The notes under the pieces: generated by a model
Told to the model about the DNA's origin: nothing
Database searches by the model: none
The model's input: only the letters and a program-made list of their open reading frames with translations
In this document: positions 10,054 through 19,600 of the stretch, one piece after another
Layout of the letters: each line of letters opens with the position of its first letter
Position numbering within the stretch: the first letter of the stretch is position 1
NCBI GenBank assembly: GCA_937912115.1
Contig: CALDOI010000258.1
Location: forward strand, 16,906-80,905
Direction of reading: 5' to 3'
Source: an uncultured Bacteroidota bacterium
GTDB taxonomy: Bacteria; Bacteroidota; Bacteroidia; Bacteroidales; F082
DNA: 64,000 nucleotides
Program-made: the position numbers and the translations under genes

Positions 10054-11031
10054 ATGAAAAAAATCCTGAAAATAGTCGCCTATGCTTTTGGTGTTGTGAT
10101 ATTGCTAATAGTGCTACTTCTTACTTATGTAAAAACAATGCTACCCTCTGTTGGCGAAGCTCCAAACATGAAAATTGAAATAAACCATGACCGAATAGAA
10201 CACGGAAGGTATCTGGCAAATCATGTAATGGTATGTATCGACTGTCATTCAAAAAGAGACTGGAGTTTGTTTTCCGGACCTCCTCTTGCAGGCACAGAGG
10301 GAAAAGGTGGCGAAGTGTTTGACCAAAAACTTGGATTTCCGGGAAAATATGTTGCAAGCAATATCACTCCTTTTAATTTAGGTAAATGGACTGACGGAGA
10401 ATTTTTTAGAGCAATTACATCCGGAGTATCCAAAGACGGTAGGGCATTGTTTACAATTATGCCTCATCAAAACTATGGTCAGTTGGACAAGTCCGATATT
10501 GAAGCTGTTATTGCATACATCAGAAGTTTAGAACCAATAAAAAATGAAACAGAAAAATCACACTCTGATTTTCCAATGAATTTCATTATTAATACCATTC
10601 CAAAAAAGGCAAAGTTTATAGAAATTCCATCTAAATCAGATGCAATTAATTACGGAAAATATTTGGTTACAGCCTCAGGGTGCATGGATTGTCATACAAA
10701 ACAAGTCAAAGGAAAATTTGTAGGTGAACTTTTTGCAGGTGGATTTGAATTTAAATTTCAGGACGGCAGTGTAGTTAATTCATCAAATATCACGCCTGAC
10801 AAGGCAACAGGTATCGGAAGTTGGACCAAAGAACAATTTATTACTCGATTTAAAATGTATGCAGACAGTTCTTACAAGCATACCGATGTAAAAGCCGGGG
10901 AATTCCAAACGCCAATGCCATGGACAATGTATGCAGGAATGTCAACAGAAGACCTAACCGCAGTTTACGAATATCTCAACAATCTCAAACCTGTAGAGAA
11001 CTCCATTATAAAGTTTGTTCCTGTAAAATAG
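10054..11031 (+). CDS. Diheme c-type cytochrome, membrane anchored
   Basis: N-terminal TM; two CXXCH motifs (CIDCH, CMDCH). Confidence 0.9.
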   Translation: MKKILKIVAYAFGVVILLIVLLLTYVKTMLPSVGEAPNMKIEINHDRIEHGRYLANHVMVCIDCHSKRDWSLFSGPPLAGTEGKGGEVFDQKLGFPGKYVASNITPFNLGKWTDGEFFRAITSGVSKDGRALFTIMPHQNYGQLDKSDIEAVIAYIRSLEPIKNETEKSHSDFPMNFIINTIPKKAKFIEIPSKSDAINYGKYLVTASGCMDCHTKQVKGKFVGELFAGGFEFKFQDGSVVNSSNITPDKATGIGSWTKEQFITRFKMYADSSYKHTDVKAGEFQTPMPWTMYAGMSTEDLTAVYEYLNNLKPVENSIIKFVPVK

Positions 11032-11164
11032 CGCACAAGTTTCCAATAACATAAAAATATCATCAGCCCTGCGCGTGACAATGTGTAAAAATAATAGCCG
11101 AGATAGCAGTAAATTAAGTAGTTGTAGCTCGCTTTAACTTTTCTGTAACTTCCTGTTATGTGCG
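11031..11164. repeat. attC-like imperfect inverted-repeat region
   Basis: Starts GCGCACAAG right at the cytochrome c stop codon and ends GTTATGTGCG; CGCACA/TGTGCG arms pair. A second GTTATGTAC lies at 8396-8404, just after atpZ. Confidence 0.35.
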
Positions 11165-11491
11165 ATGCCTGACCCACTCTTCAGATCTTCATTTTCATCA
11201 GTAAAGATTGCGTTGGCGTTGTTTTTAAGAGTCAGGTATTTACCGTTTAGATTCAGATAAGGTATACTTAAGTTGTCAAAAAACCCAGACTACTCATAGC
11301 GGTAAACCGATACTAAAGAATATTTGAAACTCTTATTTCGTCATTAAGGCGTTAGCGGTTTCTAATCATACTTTGCAGTTATTTATGGCCAAATCAGTTA
11401 ACCGAACAACAATCAACATATAACAAATAACGTATAACACGCATCAAATAACAATTCAACCCCTATAACACGAAGTTTATTACTAATAGTA

Positions 11492-11499
11492 TATTTTTG
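11492..11499 (+). promoter_or_regulatory. Candidate Bacteroidota -7 element (TAnnTTTG)
   Basis: TATTTTTG 12 nt before the ATG at 11511; no convincing -33 box verified. Confidence 0.3.
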
Positions 11500-11510
11500 T
11501 AGTAAATTTA

Positions 11511-11906
11511 ATGCAGATTTTTATGAAACCTAATATCAGACTAATAATATCACCATTTACATACTTCACTCTTGCAATATTAATAATTAGTCTAATAATT
11601 CAGTTTTGGATTCCTGCCATAGTTATAAGTAATGTTTGGCCTTTCATATTATTGTTTTTATACTCTTTTACATTATTCGCAATTATAATGCTGTCTAAAT
11701 ATATCGGGAGCAGGATATCTTATTTCGCCAATGCATTTATGCTTGTAAATTTTGGTAAGCTGGTATTGTTTTCAATTATTATTGTAGTTTATGCCTGGTT
11801 AAATCGCGATAAGGCAATTTCATTTACCATTACTTTTTTTGTTTACTATTTACTATTAACCACTTATGAAGTGATTATCTTGCTAAGAATGCAAAAAAAA
11901 CCTTAG
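11511..11906 (+). CDS. Small membrane protein, AtpI-like position and topology
   Basis: 131 aa, four hydrophobic segments; resembles the small membrane protein that often follows atpZ in Bacteroidota F-ATPase clusters. Confidence 0.5.
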   Translation: MQIFMKPNIRLIISPFTYFTLAILIISLIIQFWIPAIVISNVWPFILLFLYSFTLFAIIMLSKYIGSRISYFANAFMLVNFGKLVLFSIIIVVYAWLNRDKAISFTITFFVYYLLLTTYEVIILLRMQKKP

Positions 11907-12283
11907 CTTTCATAATTTATATTCCGGGTTCAAGATCAAAGCATCAGTTGCTTAAAAATAAGTTATTTACAGCAAAACAGTTATAATGTAGCAGATATGC
12001 TGAATTTCTGAACCAGGTAAAATTAGTTTGCCTTAACATGGATTTGAATTGGTTGTATAGAATAAATTTACCAGATATTTGACATGAGCAGGCTATTATT
12101 GTTATTAATGCTTGTAATAAAGTATTTTTGGCTGTCGCCAGAGTATAAACACCACTGTTGTCGATAGCATTTCTTAATCAAATATCATTTTAAAACTACT
12201 TTAAGCATATTGTAAGGATTTAATTTATACTTTTATCAATTCAATCTATTTGATTATAAATTTTAGGTAATATAAAATAAATA

Positions 12284-12769
12284 ATGGTTTCATACGCATC
12301 CTTCGAGGACTTCCTTTACATAATATTAGGATTGGTTTGGATTGTATTTTCAATCTATAACGCAAACAGAAAGAAAAAGGCAAGAAGTAATCAATCATCT
12401 AAAGAGCAAAAAAGATCATTGCTTGATTCATTATTGGATGAAATGGGAGTAAAAACCGAAGAAGAGAATTATAGTCATAGTGATTCGGTTTTGGAAAATG
12501 AAGAATTAAATATTGTTTCGGAAAACAAACCCGAGAGGGTTTCAATTCTGAACAGTCAGCCAGAAGAATTGTTTTCTTATGATGATTATTATAAAGAAAG
12601 CAACTATAAACCCACAAGCAATGTCATTGTTAAAAAGCAGTCAAAGTTGCGCCAATCTTCTTCCACCGATACTGGAACGAATAATCCGTCAAAAAAGAAG
12701 AAAACTGGGAAAATAGATTTACGGAAAGCTGTTATATATTCAGAAATACTTAAGAAACAGTATTTTTAA
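12284..12769 (+). CDS. Hypothetical protein with one N-terminal TM and a polar low-complexity tail
   Basis: ORF of 161 aa, co-directional with the downstream TonB receptor. Confidence 0.65.
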   Translation: MVSYASFEDFLYIILGLVWIVFSIYNANRKKKARSNQSSKEQKRSLLDSLLDEMGVKTEEENYSHSDSVLENEELNIVSENKPERVSILNSQPEELFSYDDYYKESNYKPTSNVIVKKQSKLRQSSSTDTGTNNPSKKKKTGKIDLRKAVIYSEILKKQYF

Positions 12770-12878
12770 AATGTTAAAAAAAGTTAATGGTATTTTGTCT
12801 TGGATAATCAATTATTATTAAATTTACCAACTTTTTGAATGATTAATAAAGAACTTAGTTGAACATAAATTTGCAGGT

Positions 12879-15800
12879 ATGTTAAGAAATTTACTCCTTA
12901 CACTTGGTTTAATTTTTGCAACAAGCGTCGTGGTGTTTGCCCAGTCGGGTGCGCTGAAAGGGACAGTGCTTGACAAGGATACAAAAGAACCAATTCCTTT
13001 TGCCAATATTGTACTGGAAAACAAAGGATCGCAAGTTGGAGGTGCTACTTCTGATTTTGATGGAAATTACATGATTAAGCCAATTCCTCCCGGACAGTAC
13101 GATTTGAAGGCAACTTTTGTTGGCTACAAAACAATACTTATTCAGGGTATCATTATTGGTGGCGATCAAATCAGGTTTTATGATGTTGAATTAACATCAA
13201 CCGCCGAAACCCTTGATGTTGTTGAGGTAGTAGCCTATAAAGTGCCATTGATTGATAAAGATCAAACAGCATCAGGTCAAACCATTACAGCTGAAGAGAT
13301 TTCGAAAATGCCTAATCGTAATGCAAATGCTGTAGCAACTACAGTTGGTGGTGTATTTTCTGAGGATGGAGAACGTGGAAGTGTTCGTGGTGCTCGTTCA
13401 GACGCAACAGCCATGTATATTGATGGTATCCGTGTTATTGGTAATTCAAGCGTACCTCAATCTGCCATCGAGCAAGTTGATGTTATCTTGGGTGGTGTAC
13501 CGGCACGGTATGGTGACGTAACTTCAGGTATTATCAATGTAACAACAAAGGGACCCGCTCGTGAATTCGGTGCAGGTATTGAGTTGGAGTCATCACAATT
13601 TCTTGATGCTTTCGGACACAATAGGGTTGGATTTAATATGATGGGACCATTAATTAAGGGAAAGGACAAAAACACTTCACTCCTTGGTTTCTTTATTGCT
13701 GGTGATTTGAATGCGAATCAGGATGGTAATCCATCAGCAACAGGTTACTATACGCTTTCTGATGAAAACTTAAGAATGCTTGAACAAAACCCCATCCGAC
13801 CTTCAGGCTCAGGCTCAGGTACATTTATAAATGGAGAGTTTTTGCGAAACAGTGATTTACAGCATGTTAATACTGCGCCAAATACTGCACAACAAAGCTA
13901 TAATTTCATTGGCAATATTAATATTCGTACAACTGAAACCATTAATCTTACAATTGGCGGTAGCTATTATTATTATAGCGGTCGTGATTATAGTTATGGT
14001 GCAACTCTTGCGAATTCTGATAAAAACAGATTAAGAAAAAACACTAATTATAGAGGTTATATTAGGTTTACGCAGCGTTTTCCAACGGATGCCGAAAGCA
14101 CATCAATATTTAAGAACTTCTATTATTCATTACAGTTCGACTATACAAAAGATAAAGGAGAATATGGTGATGCAAATCACTGGGATAACTTATTTAAATA
14201 TGGTTATATAGGTAAATTCTCTACTTATAAAACACCAACATTTGAATTAGGTAGTGATACAGTTAACGGTAAGTATTATGAAAATGTATGGCTGCTTAAC
14301 TCTTGGGATTATGATACTCTTGTTGAGTGGAGTCCACGTGATATTAATCCATTAGTTGCAAAATATACAACAGATTATTATAACATCTATGACGGACAAC
14401 CTGTTGGTCACTACCAAAATATTGATGATATTTTACTTGGTAATGCAATGTTAAATGGTAGTACACCACAAACAATATATGGTTTGTATCAATCGCCAGG
14501 AACCAATCAAACAGGTTATGGTAAGTGGAATAATGATCAATATAACATGCGAATGGATGCATCTCTTGATATTGGTAATCATGGTGTTAAATTGGGTTTT
14601 CAATATGAGCAACGTGCAAACAGAAATATTAATTATGCCCCAACGGGTTTTTGGAATCTCGCACGTGATGGTAAGGGTTTAACAAATGCCCACCTTATTC
14701 AGCTTGATCTGGATAATCCTGAGCTTATTTCCTATGACGGCCATGTGGATACTATTATATACAGAAGAAAATACGATGCAAATTCGCAACGTACATTTGA
14801 TAAAAATCTTCGTGAAGCAATGGGTTTGCCAGTAGATGGGCTTGATTACATTGTTATGGATTCATATGATTTTGATAATGGTACAATTGAGTATTACGAC
14901 CGAAATGGAGTTACTCATACCGTTAATCTCGACCAAAGTGCTTTAAATGTTGGATTGTTTTCACCCGATGAGCTTTGGAATGATGGACTTTCTGCTATAA
15001 GCTATCAGGGATATGATTATGAAGGTAATGTATTATCTAACCAGCCAGCGTATGAGGACTTTTTTAATAAGACTGATGCGAATGGTGTATATTCACGTGA
15101 TATTGGAGCATACCAACCTATTTATATGGCTGGTTATATTCAGGATCAGTTTGCGTTTAAAGATCTTATTTTTAATGTTGGAGTTAGGGTAGATAGATTT
15201 GATGCAAACCAGAAAGTGCTAGAAGATCCATTTTTGCTTTATCCAGCTCGTAATGTAGGCGATATTAATGTTGTGCCGGGTTTTGAAAATGTTACTCATC
15301 CCTCAAACATGGGTGAAGATTATGTAGTTTATGTTGATAAAGTTAAAGATCCTACAAAAGTTGTTGGTTACCGAAATGAATATACCTGGTATAATGCCGA
15401 TGGTATTGAAATATTAGATCCAACTATTCTTGACGTAGGTAACGGTATAAGTCCGGCACTGGTTGATCAGGAACAAGCACAGGTTAATATAAAATCGTTT
15501 AAGGATTATGATCCACAAATTAATGTGATGCCTCGTATTTCTTTCTCGTTCCCAATTTCCGATGAAGCTTTATTCTTTGCCCACTACGACGTACTTACAC
15601 AACGCCCTACTAGTAATGTATTTTCCGATCCCTCACAGTATTATTTCTTTAATAATATAGGTGGTAGTTTAGATAACCCTTCATTGGAACCCACAAAGAC
15701 CATTGATTATGAATTAGGATTTACACAAAAAGTATCAAATACTTCATCTATCACTTTCACAACATTCTATCGTGAGATGAGAAGTATGATTCAGTTGTAT

Positions 15801-16598
15801 CGTTTTAATGGAGCTTATCCAAAAGATTATACCTCATATAATAACATTGACTTTGGAACAGTAAAAGGACTTACTGCAGAATTTGACTTGCGTCGTACAG
15901 GTAATGTTCGTGTTAGAGCAGCCTATACTTTGCAGTTTGCTGATGCAACTGGTGCTTCCACTACTACTGCTGCATCATTGTTAGCTGCCGGTTTACCTAA
16001 CTTACGCTCAACTTTCCCAATGCCTTGGGATAGAAGACACGCGTTTAACATAGTATTAGATTATCGTTGGGGAGCTGGGAAAGACTATAATGGTCCAAAA
16101 ATAAACCGCGAAAAATCAGGTAAAGCACCAATGGAGCCTTTAAGTAATTTTGGTTTCAGCTTAACAGTTAACGGAGGATCCGGAACACCCTATACAGCAT
16201 CCAGAAATGTAAATTCACCATTATCGCCTGTTACTAATTTATTAAAAGGTACATATAGTGGATCTAGACTCCCATGGCAATTCCGCCTCGACTTAAGAGT
16301 TGATAAAGATTTCTATTTCAAGTTGAATAAGAAGGAAGGTGATAAAGCATCAAAAGCATATTTGAATGTATATCTACAGGTATTAAACTTACTGGATACC
16401 AAAAACATTGTTAATGTTTATTCATATACCGGTAATCCAGAAGACGATGGATATCTTACTGCTCCTGAATGGCAGCGCCAAATCAATAATCAAATTGATC
16501 CAGCAGCGTTCAGAGATTTGTATGGTAATTTCGTTAATAACCCGGGAAATTACAGTACTCCTCGTCAAATACGTCTTGGACTAATGTTTAACTTCTAA
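12879..16598 (+). CDS. TonB-dependent receptor with N-terminal carboxypeptidase-like regulatory domain
   Basis: Signal peptide; GTVLDKDTKEPIPFANIVLENKGSQVGGATSDFDGNYMIKPIPPGQYDLKATFVGYKT domain; plug region (ARSDATAMYIDGIRVIGNSSVPQSAIEQVDVILGGVPARYGDVTSGIINVTTK); C-terminal barrel ending RLGLMFNF. Confidence 0.92.
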   Translation: MLRNLLLTLGLIFATSVVVFAQSGALKGTVLDKDTKEPIPFANIVLENKGSQVGGATSDFDGNYMIKPIPPGQYDLKATFVGYKTILIQGIIIGGDQIRFYDVELTSTAETLDVVEVVAYKVPLIDKDQTASGQTITAEEISKMPNRNANAVATTVGGVFSEDGERGSVRGARSDATAMYIDGIRVIGNSSVPQSAIEQVDVILGGVPARYGDVTSGIINVTTKGPAREFGAGIELESSQFLDAFGHNRVGFNMMGPLIKGKDKNTSLLGFFIAGDLNANQDGNPSATGYYTLSDENLRMLEQNPIRPSGSGSGTFINGEFLRNSDLQHVNTAPNTAQQSYNFIGNINIRTTETINLTIGGSYYYYSGRDYSYGATLANSDKNRLRKNTNYRGYIRFTQRFPTDAESTSIFKNFYYSLQFDYTKDKGEYGDANHWDNLFKYGYIGKFSTYKTPTFELGSDTVNGKYYENVWLLNSWDYDTLVEWSPRDINPLVAKYTTDYYNIYDGQPVGHYQNIDDILLGNAMLNGSTPQTIYGLYQSPGTNQTGYGKWNNDQYNMRMDASLDIGNHGVKLGFQYEQRANRNINYAPTGFWNLARDGKGLTNAHLIQLDLDNPELISYDGHVDTIIYRRKYDANSQRTFDKNLREAMGLPVDGLDYIVMDSYDFDNGTIEYYDRNGVTHTVNLDQSALNVGLFSPDELWNDGLSAISYQGYDYEGNVLSNQPAYEDFFNKTDANGVYSRDIGAYQPIYMAGYIQDQFAFKDLIFNVGVRVDRFDANQKVLEDPFLLYPARNVGDINVVPGFENVTHPSNMGEDYVVYVDKVKDPTKVVGYRNEYTWYNADGIEILDPTILDVGNGISPALVDQEQAQVNIKSFKDYDPQINVMPRISFSFPISDEALFFAHYDVLTQRPTSNVFSDPSQYYFFNNIGGSLDNPSLEPTKTIDYELGFTQKVSNTSSITFTTFYREMRSMIQLYRFNGAYPKDYTSYNNIDFGTVKGLTAEFDLRRTGNVRVRAAYTLQFADATGASTTTAASLLAAGLPNLRSTFPMPWDRRHAFNIVLDYRWGAGKDYNGPKINREKSGKAPMEPLSNFGFSLTVNGGSGTPYTASRNVNSPLSPVTNLLKGTYSGSRLPWQFRLDLRVDKDFYFKLNKKEGDKASKAYLNVYLQVLNLLDTKNIVNVYSYTGNPEDDGYLTAPEWQRQINNQIDPAAFRDLYGNFVNNPGNYSTPRQIRLGLMFNF

Positions 16599-16619
16599 GA
16601 TTAATAAAAAGCAATAAAA

Positions 16620-19600
16620 TTGAATAAGAAAGTAAAAAATATAATCATCATGAAGAATATTATACGAGCTTGGTTGATCGTTTTTGTTTCATTTGTGTTT
16701 TTGAATCAGCTTTCTGCCGAAGAATATCACAGAGAGAAGACAAAACAAGGTGCTAACCTGAAGCAAACTACAGCTGGTTGTTCACCAGCCTCAGCTTACG
16801 ATTGGCTTGATATTAATAACGTAAGGGCACGGATTAATACTGGTGGCGACATGTGGTGGGATTTGCCAGGTGGAGTTGGTGCCAAATATTTTATTCCAAA
16901 GGAAGGAGCAGCAACATCTATGTTTTCTGGTTCGCTTTGGATTGGAGGTTTGGATATTAATAACCAGTTAAAATTAGCTGCTCAGCGTTATCGCCAGGTT
17001 GGTATTGATTATTGGACAGGACCACTTACGGTTGATGGTACTGCGGCAATCGATGAAACCGTTTGTGCCGAATATGATGAGTTTTTTAAAATAACCAGAG
17101 CTGAAGTTGATGAGTTTTTATCTCATACCGATCCTATAACTGGTGCTTTTATTCCTAGCGAAGATTATGTAATTCCGCAGTCGATAACTAACTGGCCTGC
17201 ACATGGGGATGGATCTAAAGGTCAAAGTCATTATTTGGCGCCTTTTTATGATGTTCTTGGTGATGGTGAGTATGAGCCAACAGACGGTGATTATCCTTAT
17301 TATGATATTAGTAATGAGCTTTGCCATAGCGAAGTTATTTCCATGGAAGAAGAATATGATAGAACTGTTACAGGTAGTATTCTTGCTGATCAGGTTATAA
17401 AAGGTGACCAAACTTTATGGTGGGTATTTAATGATAAAGGTAATATTCACACCGAAACAACAGGTTCGGCCATTGGTTTGGAAATTAGAGCTCAGGCATT
17501 TGCATTTGCTACAAACGATGTTATCAATAATATGACTTTCTATAGTTATGAGATAATAAACCGTTCAACATTTGAACTTACTCAAACGTACTTCTCTCCC
17601 TGGGTTGATACTGATTTAGGATATGCAGGTGATGACTTTGTTGGCTGTGATGTAGGTCGTGGTTTAGGTTATTGCTATAACGGAAAAGCTGTTGATGGTA
17701 ATGGCGAAGTAAATGCATACGGAGAACAACCACCAGCAATTGGTGTAGACTTTTTCCAGGGACCTTATATGGATCCTGATAATTATGATAATCCTTCTTT
17801 TAGTGGTGATAGTATTGGTGGACCATCATTTGGTGGAACATGCGAAATTGTTACACAGGATGGAAGTCTTAGAAATATGCCTTTTTTCCGTGAAGGACAA
17901 TTGGTAACTGCACCAACTATTGTTAGATCAGCAGCTATTAACGGTGTGAACTTTGGAAATGGTATTGTTGATGATGAACGTTTTGGAATGCGTAGGTTTG
18001 TTTATCATAATAATGGTGGAAATGCTAACCAAAGTGATCCTACAAATGCTCCCGAATATTATAACTATTTAAGAGGTATCTGGAAAGATAATACAAAAAT
18101 GTATTATGGTGGCACAGCCTATATTGCAGGTGCCGGAACAGTTGGGCCTGAGTGCGACTTTATGTTTCCATTCGATAGTGATCCTTGTAACTGGGGTACT
18201 GCCGGATTACCACCAAACGGTGGATTTAACATTAATGGATTTTATTGGTCAGAGGAAACGGGAGATGGTGGATCACCAAACCCACCAGCAGATAGACGTT
18301 TTATGCAGTCAGCCGGACCTTTTACTCTTAAATCAGGTGCTGTAAACTATATTACAGTTGGTATTCCCTGGGCAAGAGCTCAGTCGGGTGGCGCGTGGGC
18401 TTCCGTAGAAAAACTTAGAGTAGTTGATGATAAATGTCAAGCGTTATTCGATAACTGTTTTAAAGTTATTGATGGACCAACTGCTCCAGATTTAGCAATG
18501 GTTGAGCTTGATAGACAATTAATTGTTTACATCAGCAATTCAGCCAATTCGAATAACTATCTTGAAAAATATTTTGAATTTGATCCAAATATTATTCAAC
18601 CATTACCCGGTAGCAATCCTCCGGTTGCCAGTGATGCTTATTATCGCTTCGAAGGTTATCAAATATTCCAATTAAAAGGACCAACAGTAAGTGTTGATAA
18701 TATACATGATCCTGACCTTGCTCGTTTAGTGGCACAATTTGATGTTAAAAATGGTGTAACGAAAATTGTAAATTACGACTTTAATGATTTAATTGGAGCA
18801 AACGTTCCTGTAATTGAAGTTACTGGCGGTGATAATGGGATACAGCACTCTTTTATTCTATCACAAGATGCTTTTGCTACTGATGATGTAAGACTGGTAA
18901 ATAATAAGCAATATTACTTCCTTGCTCTTGCTTATGCACATAATGATTATTTGCCCTTTGGACTTGATTTTCCCAATAGCAGCGGACAAACTCATCCATA
19001 TTTATCCGGGCGTAAAAATATTAAAGTCTATACAGCAATGCCTCATCTTACCATTAATGGTCTAGTACAAAATGGATCATATGGTGATAGCCCTAAAATA
19101 ACCAGAATTGCCGGTTTCGGTAATGGTGGTATGAATCTTGATTTTACAGAAGAAACTATCAATGAGATATTGTCGAAACCACCAGCTGGTCCTGATAATG
19201 TTTTCGGTGGTCCTGATTATCCAATAGCTTATAATCCAGAGTATAAAATAAATGCTGGTCCGTTGAATGTAAAAGTTGTTGATCCCCTAAGTGTTATTAA
19301 TGCTGATTTTACATGGTGGATGGATACTTTAATACGTGTTAAGCTAGAACATATAACAGGCGATCCAAGCGTGGAAGGAGATACTACAAGTAAACTCGTA
19401 GGAAACTGGAGTTTGAGAAACAATATCTCAGGCGAAGTTCATAAAAGTGACACTACAATATTAACTGAATATGAACAGCTATTTTTAGATTTGGGATTTT
19501 CAGTTAATATAGAACAACCATTTGTACCGGGTCCTATAGAAATAGGCGAAGTAATGGCCGGTAACCCTGCAGCGTTGAAATCATATTTTGAGGTATTTGC

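Noticed and set aside
10965-11177. 70-aa - strand ORF overlapping the cytochrome c 3' end
   Set aside because: Translation is not protein-like and covers the attC-like repeat; treated as chance.
11401-11475. AAC-rich stretch (AACATATAACAAATAACGTATAACACGCATCAAATAACA...) suspected as CRISPR-like or minisatellite
   Set aside because: No fixed repeat length or spacer structure; simple AT-rich compositional bias is enough.
12866-12873. TAAATTTG (-7-like) just before the TonB receptor ATG
   Set aside because: Only 5 nt from the listed start codon and no matching -33 element at the right spacing, so not claimed as a promoter.
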